Positions 25,684-37,699 of a DNA stretch of 64,000 nucleotides are shown in pieces. The position numbers were made by a program, and so were the translations under genes. The notes beneath the pieces are model-generated. The model was not told where the DNA came from, did not search any database, and saw only the letters and a list, made by a program, of their open reading frames with translations. Source of the stretch: Persicaria tinctoria (Eukaryota; Streptophyta; Magnoliopsida; Caryophyllales; Polygonaceae); NCBI GenBank assembly GCA_037127255.1, contig JBANSL010000009.1, positions 38,662,975 to 38,726,974 of the forward strand, in the 5' to 3' direction. Numbering within the stretch: the stretch's first letter is position 1; the number at the start of each line of letters is the position of its first letter.

Positions 25684-26643
25684 AATGTAAGGAAGAGATG
25701 TGGTCGACCTCCTCAGAAAAGGAAACTTTCCAAGGGAGAGTTTGTGAGAAGAGAAAAATACAGTAAGGAATGGCTTCAAAGGGAGCACGGGAAGAATTCA
25801 AAAGCTCAACACCAATGAAGCTGGCTACAGAAAAATGTGCTGATTTTAATTTTTACTTCAGTTTTACACTGTTTCAACAATTTGATATGAATTTTACGAG
25901 ACGCTTTGTGTTTTTTTTTAATCAGTTGTACTCTGTGTCATTGCTTTGATATATTATATTGTTTTTAGTTCATTATGTTTACCATTTATTGCTATGCTTA
26001 AGCTTTGTTCTAGGCAATCCTCTCTGTTTCAGCATGAAAAATGTGCTGAAAACAAATGTCCTGGCGGAAAATGCTGAAAACATAACTTGAACAACTATGG
26101 CACCTTGACAGACGCAATAAGTACCCTCTTTGGAGATTATATTTCTATGTTTCTCTAAAATATGGCAACTTAACATTGTATGTTGGTGTCGACTTGAAAA
26201 CATAACTTGTTGAAACAATATGCTGAAACAGGAAAACTAAAAAATTTACATTATACCATTAACTAAATGTCTATTTAATAAGCTCAGCACCAGATAGATA
26301 CAGACAAATAATGATGATTTTGATTTTTGGTTGACTTATAAACTGTTTCAGCAAACAGATATGGTGAAGTATTTTGCTGAAATCCTTGCTGGAACATTTG
26401 CTGAAACAAACTAGCAGAAAACAATGCTGAACCAGAAATGCACACACAATTTACATTAAAACATTAGATAAAATGTCAATTCCAATGGCTTCAAAGAGTG
26501 CCACTGAAAACGCATCCAAAATGATACAAAAGACCAACAGTTGTCTAGAATATCCCACAGAAATACATCTAAACCACAACTACGTTAGAATATCTTGAAA
26601 TCCCTAAATCTGATAGACGGTGTTACACACAAGATGTTATTAA

Positions 26644-29600
26644 CTAGAATTTAAAGCTCCATTTCTCTTGAATCAAGTCTGAGACCATAAGTTCTCGGTA
26701 TCGAAAGATTCTTTCATTGGTAAACTTCCTGACATCTCCCCCAAACACCAGCGCCTCGATTGCTTTCAGTACAAAGACCCCACAAGATACGCTGCAAAAA
26801 ATGAAACAAAACATATTGATAACAAGCACAACAACATAATGCTTCTAAATGACTTTAAAAACATTGTAAATGTAGGTTTCCATACCCCGTTGTATCGTAC
26901 ACTAGATCGGGGACCTTGTTAATGTGGAATGTAGACGGTTGAAAATTTGGGATCACACCAGCCTTATCCAAGTGAATTGGCAACCACTCAGCCATCCCGC
27001 ACAGATGATCAACAAGCTTTTCATCAGACACAATGTAGTGGTTGAAGTCATATGCATTTATAACCTTTTCAGCAAGATTTATCCCCAATGCAATCCAGTG
27101 CTCATTGTTTATGTTGAAAGGGGTGTAGACCATTTTTGCAGACTCCCAACTCTTGGGATAATCACTAGGATATAAGCCCAGGAAGTAGCTAGCAGTGAAT
27201 TGTTCAACATGTGTTGTTTCTTCGTAAGATGACGTGCATTCTGGAAGATATTTCTGATGAAAAATAGGATCCATCACGACAATGCCTTCAAATCTACTAG
27301 GATTTTCACTGACTCTCTTCCTCATGTGAACCAGTCCAGCTTCAAGGTGCTGAAACAGTAAACAATGTAAGGTGCTGAAATTCATATAAACATAAATACA
27401 TACATAGTTACATTTACTCGAAAAGATGATGAAAAGAAAAACAGTTTCAGCATACTTATATCTATATCAAGCCAACCATCCTTCCTAACAATGTTCTTAA
27501 AAAATGACTTCTCCTTTCCGGATCCCATTAAAAGTACTGAAAAATCCCTGCACATATTATTACAAGATTTAAAAATCGGGTCAGAGCACTCGAAATATAT
27601 ATATATATATATATATATATTTTGAGTGCTCTGGCCCGATTTTTAAATCTTGTAATAATATTGCTAGAGCACTCGAAAACACACATGAAAATTTAAGATG
27701 GACATACCTTGAGCTTTTAACACATTGATACATGAAGTCATGGTCAACCTTGTTGAGCAATGATTTTTTTTCAACATGCTTCGGGATCCTTATCTTTTCA
27801 GCAACAAACGGGCTCACTAAAAAACTACTTGCTTTTGGAAGACGCTTTGAACGCCTGAAGTTTTCAATTTCTTCAACACATTTAGGATCTTTGGAAATTG
27901 TATCCCACTGAGTGCATGGCTTCTTCACCAAGTCTTCATCGTCACTTTCACCATCACTTAAATGTATTGTTTTTCCGGGGGTGGGGTCATTAAGTCACCA
28001 GCAGCATCTTTGCTTGCAGCATCTTTTGTTGCTTCAGCATCTTTGTCTAGTTTCCCATGAGGTGATGCAGCTTCAGCATCAACCATTTCAGCATCTTCTA
28101 TTCCATCAGCTTTGGGTTCAGCATTTTCTGTTGCATTAACCTTGGTTTCACCAACTTTATTTTCAGCAACCTTCGTTTCAGCAACCATACTTTCAGCAAC
28201 CTTTGTTTCAACAACTTCAGTTCCAGCAGCCTTGACTTCAGGACCACCCACCACCTTCCTCAACCCAACAGAAACTCCATCATCTAAGCACTGTTCCTCA
28301 CCCTTCAACTCAAAATCAGAGTCACGCCCTAAGTCAACAGCATACACATGCCCTGAAAATGAGTCTAATGACTTCTGCCCTTCAACAAGGGTAACATGTA
28401 TGATCTCATTCACAAATGCTGAAACATTTGTACCAATTGGTTGACCTAGAATCTCAGTAGGTACCTCTTCCCGAATTTCATCCAACACCTCATTCACAGC
28501 CTTTGAAATTGCTGGATCACAAGTTGCAACATTGGATGACTAGGTCTTAAACTGCATTGACTCTTGCATTGTTAACTTATTTTCTAAGGAATCTACCTTC
28601 TTCAGCAGATTATCAACAACATTCACCAACTTTAAACATCCTGACAAACGTTCCTCAAGCATCTCCACCCTCGCAGATAAATCAGAGACTCTTTGAGGCA
28701 ACTCTTCAAGCTTATCTAACCTCATCTGTATTTCTTTCAACCAGCTAGGATGTCCCCCTTGTTTGCTGAAATCATCAGTCTGAGCACCACCCACATTCTT
28801 CCCCGCTCCTTCCAAGTGATCATCTCTGGCAACGTTCTCAGTGCCTTCATTGTTTATGTATTCATCAGTTTCAACATTCATTGCATCGTCCCCTCCTTGA
28901 GCTACACCCCCCCTGGGGACCCTCTGCTACTCTATCATTAGCATCATCATTCACATCCTTAAATAATAAAGGATCCTTTGCAGGTGCAGCTTCGATGGCC
29001 GGCCTCAATGCAGTTTCAGTAACTCGATGAAAGGATGGACATGCAACTTCAATTGGCATAAACAAATCACTAGAATCTTCAGAAACAGATTTACCTCTCT
29101 TACGAAATACAAACCTAGGTTTCGCAATTGCATCTTCAACAGTTGGAGGTTTCTTTGCAGCTGACATTTTCTTACCCCTTGTCTTCTTTTTTCTAGTAGA
29201 ACCAATTTCATCAACTTGTTTTGCTGAAACTAAACCAGCAGACCGACCTCTCCGCGTAAGGGTAGGTTTGCTTGTTTCAATCTTCTGTTTCTTTACCAAT
29301 GGCGGCGCTTTACTTGCAGTCTTTCGCTTCTTCGAACCTGCAGCACCTCCACTTTCATCGCCACCCGACTCTTCATTGACTTCTTGTTGTTCTTCGCCTT
29401 GGGTTTCAGCAGAAGGTATATCCAATTATAAATCACCATCTGCATAGCAATTGAACCGTCTGCAGTATGCTCTTGTCCTAAGTCTCCAACAATCATACAG
29501 CTTATCTGCCTCAGGTTGGGAAAATACAGGTTCAGTCATGTGATCAAGAATGGGGTGAGCAACTTCATCTTCAAATACCATTCCTGGGGACCTTGCAAAC

Positions 29601-31400
29601 TCCCCAACGGTTGGGAACATGGGTGCCTAAACAACCAACAATATTAACACACAATAAGACAACTGAAATTATAAAAATGAAATTAATAAAAAAAAAAAGA
29701 TTGTATGAAGATAGATCTGAGACAAGAATAATACCACATCGCCATCAAACAACTCTTGCGCTTCAATGTAAGTATGTCGTAACTTACACTCCCACCGAAG
29801 AGAATATGGATCACCCACACGAACTTTGAAATCGCAAAGAAACTTATCAGAAATCATCGGAAAAGCCTCCAGTATCCAAGCCTACAAATATAACCAAACA
29901 AGCAGATGCTGAAACATACAGATGCTGAAACACAAACATTGCTGAAACATAAATGTTGAAACAAACAGATGCTGAAACATATATGCATGAAGTTAAATTA
30001 CCTGAAAAGCATAAATATATCCAAACAATTCATATGATGGTCTCAGATCAGATCGATCACAAACCATAACCTTCTTTAAATACTTCACAACCAAAGAATA
30101 AGACAACCTCCCCCATGGATACAGTTCACATTTCGTTGGATTGCATACAAGAGCAGCATGATCTTTCTTAACACTTTTAGAACGCTTGAACAATAACATC
30201 TTCTTGATAATCAACAACTTTGCCATCTGAAGCTTCTTTGTAGACGATTTTCTACATGTTTTAAATGCCTCCAACAACTCATCATACGTACACTTTGACT
30301 GCTTCTGCCCCAGAAAATGAGACCATGCAAATTTCGCGGGCGGTTTAACTTTAGTATCAGTGATAGGAAGCCCTGTAATTGCATGAAACTCTACCAGAGA
30401 GAACCGAGCAACTAGACCATCAACCTTGAACCACAATTCATGCAGCTTATCACTCTTAATCAAACGTAGCATCATTTGATGAATCAGCTGAAAATTAAGT
30501 TTCATCTTATCTCTTTGAACAAAAACCCATCCAAAGCAGCTTCTCCTCAGCAACTCAAAATCAAATTTGGACAGATGTTCCTCTATAACATTACAGACAT
30601 CTGGGGCGCAGTAAACATTGGATTTTGCACAAAATCTATCCTTTACAGGAATGCAATACTGCAATCTCTGTTAAAAACACACATTCATAAACATGAATAA
30701 ACATAAAAACACACACAAAGGGGGATAAGGTATGGAAAAAAATATACTCACATCGAATTGACATTTATATTCTTGAAGATCACTTGCAGAGGTATTAACA
30801 TCTAAAAAACACACACAAAGAATACACAACAACCGTTTCAGCATGAATAGGAACAATTGCTGAAATAGGTCTTTTACAGATTATGCTGAAATATGCATTT
30901 ATGCTAAAATCAAAGACAAAGTACCACATGCATGTATACATTTCATACCAAAACACTACAAAGGCCTGGAAAAGCATAAATACAAAACTTTAGAACAATA
31001 ACAACACACCTCTGCTTGAAGGATCGGATGAACTGCTACCTTCAACTGAAGGAACCTTCTGAGAAGAGCTTTTCTTCACCGCAAATCAGATACATTCAAT
31101 ATCAAACACCGTAATAAGGGGGAAAACGACAAACATGCATAAACGACATAAACACAGAATACAAACCGTCATATGCCGAATCGCTTCCAGTTTTACTGTC
31201 AACCGCGGCAACATCAACTGCTTCCCTCTCATCGGAGTCCTTGTTCTCTAAAAATCGACAAAAATTGAAAAGAAATGTCGTTTCAACTTCAAAACACGTA
31301 TAAAATTAAAAACACAGATAACACACCGACATTCGAAGGATCGCTTGAATGTTTATCCTCGATTGCACCAACAGCAGGTCGCCGGCGACTTTGTTCTCTG
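26644..31400 (-). CDS. DUF1985 / Ulp1-like cysteine protease gene carried by the MULE (multi-exon, probably decayed)
   Basis: Read right to left. An N-terminal DUF1985-like domain (30664-29993) contains FSLVEFHAITGLP. Short exons follow at about 29880-29670 and 29620-29426. Next come a Lys/Ser-rich basic segment (29425-28871), a leucine-heptad coiled coil (28750-28560), and a low-complexity region of repeated AETKVAENKV-type units (28300-28000). The last exons are a C48 (Ulp1/SENP) peptidase domain: EHWIALGINL gives the catalytic His (27100), AYDFN the Asp (about 27055), and SVSCGVFVLKAI the nucleophilic Cys (about 26787). Ulp1-family enzymes remove SUMO. The DUF1985-Ulp1 fusion is typical of KI-MULE cargo genes, thought to be an ancient host gene capture. 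A TAG near 28541 lies between the coiled coil and repeat segments, so it is intron or nonsense. Exon borders are approximate. Confidence 0.7.
27553..27662. repeat. AT-cored hairpin in an intron of the Ulp1-like gene
   Basis: The left arm (TTACAAGATTTAAAAATCGG, then GTCAGAGCACTCGAA) and the right arm (its near-perfect complement, 27620-27655) flank a (TA)n core. Another partial copy, AGAGCACTCGAAAA, follows at about 27666. Confidence 0.85.
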
Positions 31401-31656
31401 ACATTGGAGCAGAATCGAGGAAGAATCGCCGGTTTCAACCGCAAAAGTCGCTTCGGAGAGGATGGAGAAAAGAGAGCGACTCGTACGACGGAAGCGAAGA
31501 GAGAAACAGAGTGAGGAGAGAGAGAGCGGTTTCCAGCAAAAACCGTTATATATGGGAGGGCAATTTTGTCCAAAAAAATTTACGTGGACAAAAGCCCAAT
31601 TTGACGGAGTTGGGGGACAATAGCTAAATTGGGGCGCAAATTTTCTCTTAGACAAA

Positions 31657-32900
31657 ACACTAATATATGTTATTTTACAATCCATGGTGAAAGGATTTAC
31701 CTAATAATATATAAAATTCATCTATCCTATGTACTTAAGAAGTCCAATTGGAAAACTATTTCTCTAAATAACATGGGTGAACCATATAATCTATTTAAAA
31801 TGGTTAAACTTTATGTATTTAGGGAAAACATTTTCCAAATCAAAATGCTTATCTTTGCTCCAATGACCAACGATAGAAATTCATTAATATATAGCATGTT
31901 CATAAACGAATAAAAAAATTTTCTAGACCATCTACATAGATTTCTTTTCTTGTGAAAAAAAAAATCCTCACTTAGAAATATAAACTTTTCAGAAAAATTA
32001 TTTCATATTTTCCATCAAATTTATAATATTTTTTTAAGTTCAAAACTTTTATTCTAGAGCTAAACATGCTTGGTATACATTACATTTCTTACATTGTACA
32101 ACTTTTATAATTAAATTTTGTTGCGGAGAAATAGATCAAATAAATGCACCACCCTATTTATTATGTAATCAAATTAATCTTGCAAACATTCATTATTTTA
32201 ATCATTTTTGCAAATATTATTTAGAATAGAGAGAATTAAAAATATATCTGTTGAAATGATTTTGATTTTATATAAATATATAATTTTACATAGAAGGATA
32301 TACTTTTATAGAATGAAAATTAAGAAGAGAGTGATACATTAACTCTATGACAACATCCTTAATTTTATAGGTGATTAATTTATATCTATTTACCGATTAA
32401 TAATCAACCATTTTATATTTATAAATTTATATATTAGTTTAGGAATATATATTATTTATATACTCATATAATAAATTCTTATTGGTTTCATAAATTGTAT
32501 GTTTAACATTTCATTTTCTATGGTTAAATTAATAATTATAGTAAAAAAACGTACATCTTAGAAATATATGTTTACTTATGGGTACAAATCCCTCTTGAAA
32601 ACATGTGATAAATATTTTTATTAAAGTGCATAATTTTCAAGGAATTCATAAAATGATATCAATCATAATTGTCAATTAATTACTAATTTTCATTTTTATG
32701 TTTATAAGTCAAATTTCATATTTAATTTATTATTCAAGTCCGACAGGATAAAGAGTGGGTAAGATAAATATTAAATGAGAAAATTGTAGTCAATATACCA
32801 CTTTATCCTCCCCTTTGCAAAAATGTCACTCCCTCCTTGAAAATGTGGTAAATGTCAAAAAATGTATTTATTTTGCAAAACTAACATAGCAATGTGACCT
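31657..32900. other. Gene-free AT-rich region
   Basis: No gene or clear element ends. 32400-32600 shares segments with 21060-21450, including TTTATAAATTTATATATTAG and AGAAATATATGTTTACTTA, suggesting an old dispersed repeat. Confidence 0.4.
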
Positions 32901-32919
32901 TTTGTTATGAGTTAAAAAA

Positions 32920-34300
32920 ATTTGGGTGGGCTTTTGAAATTTGGGAAATATTTGGGCAGGATTTTTGGGATTAGGAAAGGAGAGAGTTGTTCATTCTTCA
33001 CACAATCAAATCTGCAGACGGAGAGAATGAGAAGGGAGATGAGGCACTTGAGGGCGACGAAGGTGTCGCCGGTGTGGCGGAGTGGGCGACGGAGGACTGG
33101 TGGCAGAGGAGGACGAGATCAGAGAGGAAGTCGGTAGGGGGAAGGTAGTGGGATCGTGGGCGGTGGCCCTGAGGACGGCGAGGCGGAGGGTGGAGGTGCT
33201 GCGACGGGGGGATAGGAGGGCGGCGGTGGCTCTGGCGACAGAGATTGTTCTCAAACAATTTCCTTTTCTCTTGCAACTTCCAGATTTGACGTTTATTAAA
33301 TTTATTGGTCGTACTGGAGGCGGCGATTGAGAGGCGGAGGCGAATGAACCGATGAGAATTCGGCTACCATGTCGAAACAAGTAAGCAAACCCTAACTAAA
33401 TCCCAACAAAAATTGGTTTGCAATGTGTGATTTTCGAATGGGGATTTCGGTGTGAAACCCTAAAACTCCATCTGTTTCGTGTCGTTTTGCCTGCAAGTCA
33501 CAAAGATGCAGAGCTAAGGAAGAAAGAAGAGAAGGATTCCGGTGAGAGAGACATCGAGAGAGGAGGTCCGGCGAAGGAGAGATAAGCGAAGGTGAAGGGA
33601 GAAAGAAGATGAGGCTGCTGTGATTGAGTATTTAGGTTGCTTGTTATGTGAATGTGCATTCTTTCATCTTCTTCTGATTGCATCTTTGTTTGAACACTTA
33701 CTCATTTCTTTGTTTATGTAAATTTTGTGGGAAGTTTATGAGATTAATAATATCTGTCAGGGCTTAGTCTTCCATTGGATGAGACATCGGTTTTATTGGC
33801 TAGACAACAGGAGTTACTGGCTAGTAGTAAGCATAAATCGCATATATTTAGGGTTCGCATCTCAAGCAACCAAGACGGAACCATATACTGTAACTGACGT
33901 ACATATATGCAAAATAACAAAAACCAACCTTCGGCAACTCAAAGAATGTCATCTATCCTAGCTATCCTTAAGGTGGAAAGTTCCTGAGGTAGATGAGACC
34001 CGGCAGGGGTTATTCTTATATTGGCAAAAAGATCATGGTCACTGGCTAGGCAACAATAGTTACTGGCTAGTAAGCGTAAATCACAACTTTTTTTTAGGCC
34101 AAGCAAAACTACGTATAGGGTTGAATGGAATTTTTTTGTGTTTCAGCACCTAGTTAGTATTTCCCCCTCCTCCATGTCTAGGACAACTTTGCATTTCACC
34201 TCCGGAGCAACGATTGTCGGATGTTCCTAGGTTTTCCGGTTTATCTTGCTAGTTGTGTGAATTTCTGTGTCAGCTGAATTGTTGTCTTTTCCATCCAAAT
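32920..34300 (+). other. Gene-like but broken GC-rich segment (possible Pack-MULE cargo)
   Basis: 33025-33330 is GC-rich with open frames on both strands, followed by ATGTCGAAACAAGTAAGC at 33368, which looks like a first exon ending at a GT donor. 33560-33620 is purine-rich. A unit GGCTAG.CAACA..AGTTACTGGCTAG recurs at about 33799 and 34045. The flanks (32845-32900 and reversed 34535-34600) share a loose pattern of GACAAAATG-type and TTTTGCAAAA sequence. I recognise no protein family. Confidence 0.3.
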
Positions 34301-35088
34301 TGTTATCCATGCCATGCTCCAAATTGAGATCAAGATACGATGTAGACCCAAGTTTACTTCGAAATATTTTTTCCATAAACATATATAAAGTGGGTGTCTA
34401 TAGATAAATAAAATTAAATTAAGTTCAAATATAAATTTAATTTTTAATTTTAACAAATAAAAATGGTCAAAAATTAGTTTAAAACAATTAAAATGGGTCT
34501 CCCTCTCTCCTCCTTGGTTACCTTCAACCGGTTGGAAAGGTACCAAATTTTTTTGCAAAAATGTCATTTTGTCATTCCTCTGCAAATTATCCCCCATAAT
34601 TATTTTTACAAAGTTGGGTGTGAATTGGTATATTAGTGCACATCCATATTAAATTAACTTATTAATTTTTTAATAATATATGAAATGTTTGATAACCTTA
34701 CCTAGAATAGTTCATACAAATACAATGATGAAAAGGAAAAAAAAATACATTTGCAAAATATAAAAAGCAGAGCTTTGAAAAGTTTAAGATGACATTTATC
34801 AAGTTAAGAAAAGAGAGACCATATCTTAATTTTAAAATCTTCAAAACTATATAACATGAAAATTAAAAATTTCAAAAAACTATTAACTATTGGGGTCTAA
34901 ATGGTCAAAATTTATCAAGTTAATTAAATCATAAGTAATTTTTATTTCATTTTTATTTTGTGCAAAGAAAAATAACTATAAATTCGGTCGAAAATTAAAT
35001 TAAACATAAATTAGTTAAAGATAAATGAGACCCAAAATTATTTGCAAAAGGTTAAAGTATGTTAGAATATTCAAACATAATTAACATA
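34301..35088. other. AT-rich spacer
   Basis: Nothing recognisable. Confidence 0.4.
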
Positions 35089-35090
35089 TA

Positions 35091-35370
35091 CTCCCTCCGT
35101 CCAAAAATACATTGCCTTTTAGCATTTTGCACAATTTTTAATAAAACACTTTACTTTTAAAAAAACATCATCATTACACTAACTTTTTCATAAATTTTAT
35201 TATTTTTTAACACACACTACACATTTTAACCAATCAAATTATTTTAAAAAGTCAACAACACACAAACCAATACAAATCATTATAATTTTTTACCTAGAAA
35301 ACCTAAAAAACCATCTATTATTGAACAAAAATTTACATCTAAAAGTCCATGTATTGTTGGACGAAGGGAG
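35091..35370. mobile_element. Stowaway MITE
   Basis: The ends CTCCCTCCGTCCAAAAATAC and TTGGACGAAGGGAG are inverted, with TA on both sides. It is 280 bp and non-coding. Confidence 0.88.
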
Positions 35371-35767
35371 TATGAGATTCGGTTAACAGTTTCAAAGAGA
35401 TAGATTTTAGCGTGGAAATCAAAAGATTAGTAAAATTCGATAAAATTAATTAGATTAATGTGAATCTGCTGAAATTATATAGGTTAATACTTTGAAATAT
35501 ATATGAGTATAAAAAAGAGATTAATTAAAATATGATTGTTCTAAAAATCAAAATACGATCAAATAGATTAATTAAAATACAATTATTCTCAAATAAAAAT
35601 TAAAATCAAATCAAATAAGAAAAATGAGATTGATGTAAATCTAATTAAATTAATAATTGATTAAATTAAATTAGTTATTTAATTGTGGCCACACTTTAAG
35701 GAATAAGACTTGATTTAAATAGTGGTGATTTGCTGTTTTAGTATTATTATACTATAGATTATAGATA

Positions 35768-36002
35768 CTCCCTCCGTTCCATAATACATGTCCTTTTAGT
35801 TTTGGACACGCTTTTTAATGAGCGAAAAACTCTATAAAATATTATTTTTTTAATTAATTTTTTAATATAAGTTGATACTTATTAGTAATAAGTATCAAAT
35901 TATATAAAAATAATAATTAAAAAAATAATATTTCATAGAGTTTTTCGCTTATTAAAAAGCGTGCCCAAAACAAAAAGGCCATGTATTGTGGAACGGAGGG
36001 AG
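35768..36002. mobile_element. Stowaway MITE upstream of the extensin-like gene
   Basis: The ends CTCCCTCCGTTCCATAATAC and TTGTGGAACGGAGGGAG are inverted, with TA TSDs (35766-35767, 36003-36004). Most of the 235 bp forms a long hairpin: TTTTTAATGAGCGAAAAACT on the left is mirrored by AGTTTTTCGCTTATTAAAAA on the right. Confidence 0.93.
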
Positions 36003-36010
36003 TATATAGA
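36003..36010 (+). promoter_or_regulatory. Candidate TATA box of the extensin-like gene
   Basis: TATATAGA lies 231 bases before the ATG at 36241 and starts in the Stowaway target duplication. A start site near 36035 would give a 200-base leader rich in C and T. Confidence 0.35.
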
Positions 36011-36240
36011 TATGTATAATTGTATACCTATGTAAATAGATTTAGTAATGAAAGGGTGATTATTGTAATAACACACTCTATGAGGCTCCTACCTCATCAA
36101 TAATAAGCGCTACCACCACCACTTCCCTACACTCCTCCTCCTCCCTCTTTTTCCACTCCCCAAAACTAGAACTAAAAAAAAGTCCCAAAATTGAGTGATC
36201 ATTTGTCGCCCAATTCTCTGCAAATTCATCCAACAACACC

Positions 36241-36729
36241 ATGGAACGACGTCGTTCTACAGCCCCAATCCTCCGTCTCCTCCCCCTCCTCCTCCTGATC
36301 TCCAATTCCCTACCTCCGGCCACCGCCGCCACCGTCATCGACTGCACGCCATGCACCGAATATCTCCCGCCACCTCCCCCGGCGATCCCCTCCCCGCCTC
36401 CGCCGTCTCCACCGCCCCCATCCCCCTCCGGCAGCGGCTGCCCGCCTCCCCCCTCCCCCTCCGGCGGCGGCGGCGTCTACTACAACTCCCCTCCCCCTCC
36501 CTCCCTCCCCACCTACTACTACCCTCCCCCCTCCGGCGGTGGCGGCGGCTACTACTACAATCCTCCGCCCTACCGGTACGGCCCGGCGCCGCCGCCTCCG
36601 AACCCCATCGTCCCGTATTTCCCGTACTACTATTACAGCCCTCCGCGCGGCAACTCCGCTCCCTCAATTAGCCTCCACTTTCCCGTTTTGCCCCTCTCTC
36701 TTTTCCTTATTTCCACATTCATCCTCTGA
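36241..36729 (+). CDS. Short extensin-like proline/tyrosine-rich cell-wall protein, probably GPI-anchored
   Basis: An intact, intronless gene of 162 residues. Residues 1-29 form a signal peptide (basic MERRR start, then LLPLLLLISN, cleavage near ATA). A Cys pair (CTPC) follows at about 35-38. Residues 43-135 are mostly Pro, Ser, Gly and Tyr, with SPPPP-type blocks (hydroxyproline glycosylation sites in extensins), GGGG spacers and YYY/YYYY clusters that could cross-link in the wall. The last 18 residues are hydrophobic (FPVLPLSLFLISTFIL) after a small-residue GNSAPS stretch, the pattern of a GPI-attachment signal. Related plant proteins sit at the plasma membrane-wall interface. GC-rich codons contrast with the AT-rich surroundings. 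It is the only gene here with no sign of a transposon origin. Confidence 0.88.
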   Translation: MERRRSTAPILRLLPLLLLISNSLPPATAATVIDCTPCTEYLPPPPPAIPSPPPPSPPPPSPSGSGCPPPPSPSGGGGVYYNSPPPPSLPTYYYPPPSGGGGGYYYNPPPYRYGPAPPPPNPIVPYFPYYYYSPPRGNSAPSISLHFPVLPLSLFLISTFIL

Positions 36730-37590
36730 AAAAATACCTTTTTTCCTCACAACAAATAATAATAATAAAAAAGAAAGGAAATTTTCGGTGGCAGATTTTC
36801 AGATCTGGATTTGGGAGCGCCGGCGTCGAAGACGAAACGGAGGACGGTGGAATTTACTAAAATGCCCTTGGTGGATGAGTTCGAGGTCCAAGGGTCAATT
36901 TGGTCAACCTGCATGACCCTCTCTTTCTTACGTTTATCTGTAAACTCCGTAACCATTTAATTACAGTACATTTTTACTGTAGTAATTATGCCTATAGTTT
37001 TTTTTTTTTTTAACTTTTCCAAATTATTGCTGCTGTTAATTGTATTGTTACGGAAATAAAATAAGATGATTAGTTGCTCTTCTTTTTTGTGTGTGGGTTT
37101 TTTACCCCAATTTGGAGTATAGTATATGTGATAGAATTAATGTGCACATATTTTGTGGGCGTCCACGTTCAAAGAAAGTGTGCAAAATTGGGTTCCAGCA
37201 AATCAAAGATGGGTGGCACTGCACATGGGTTGGGGGTTGTGGCCGGTGGGGCGGTATCATTTACATTTAGTTTTTTTTTTACCCTTTTAAAAAATTATGT
37301 ACATTTAGTACTATTAGTATAGTTTGTGGCTACCTTTGCTTCTAAATTATGAAAAGGGCAATTTATTTTATTTTTCAAAAGGAAGAACAAAAGTGGTAGA
37401 AAAAGTGCTTTTATAATTAATAGTCAAAAGTTATTGTAAATTATGAGAATATCACTCAAGTCATTCAAGTGTGTGTAACTAAATCGATGAAGACAAAGAA
37501 AATAAAGAAGATGTAGTTAATTAATTGATCGAGGTGGGGAAAAAACGTAATTGAGAGCTTTTTATTTTTTATTTTTACCTCATTGTTACG
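36730..37590. other. 3' flank of the extensin-like gene and AT-rich spacer
   Basis: AATAATAATAATAAAAAAG at about 36757 could supply polyadenylation signals. 36780-36930 continues GC-richer sequence with no conserved frame. No further gene seen. Confidence 0.4.
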
Positions 37591-37699
37591 GTTTTACCCA
37601 TGAGATGTCAAGATCCAGTTAGTCATTACATTTGGAGAGCTAAATTAAATTAGGTGGTAAGATTATCCCAACTTATTAGAGGACATTTAAGTATTTTTT

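Larger units (their letters stand above)
17284..25818 (+). pseudogene. mudrA-like: mudrA-type MULE transposase, disrupted
   Basis: This would be the DDE transposase that excises and inserts the MULE. The start chosen, MSSNIVTVVYGGKWR, opens an N-terminal ubiquitin/PB1-like domain (to about residue 130). Next come an acidic linker, a DBD_Tnp_Mut-like zinc motif (C-x4-C at 18062-18082 with HTC at 18147), a GT-AG intron (about 18225-18320) and the DDE domain (VDGTILTGEYKG, FVSDRHSSI, WHLKQN). A SWIM zinc finger (CTC..IPCIHA, 25457-25503) and a basic tail follow. Lesions: a frame change near 17710; TGA for a Trp-like codon near 18399; the 6-kb CACTA insertion inside the DDE domain; a frameshift near 25225; and a TAG at 25347. 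Reading frame and motif spacing match on either side of the CACTA, so the insertion hit a transposase coding exon. Confidence 0.85.
16425..31647. mobile_element. 15.2-kb Mutator-like element carrying a Ulp1-type protease gene (KI-MULE type)
   Basis: A 9-bp TSD TTAGACAAA occurs at 16416-16424 and 31648-31656, the TSD size of Mutator elements. The termini are only loosely inverted: the left has TCTCCCACCCTCTCC followed by TTTGTCCACCGAATTTTT, and the reversed right has TCCCCCAACTCCGTC followed by TTTGTCCACGTAAATTTTT. Inside are a mudrA-like gene on + and a DUF1985/Ulp1-like gene on -, convergent. This combination is known as KI-MULE/Kaonashi. A CACTA element (18761-24777) split it later. Without that insertion it is about 9.2 kb. 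Confidence 0.87.

Noticed and set aside
33006..33380. A 124-residue - strand protein
   Set aside because: Ser/Pro/Arg-rich translation opposite a GC-rich segment, with no recognisable family.
36078..36671. Other-frame proteins overlapping the extensin-like gene
   Set aside because: Arg/Gly- or Pro/His-rich shadows of a low-complexity coding sequence; only the frame with signal peptide and GPI-like end makes sense.
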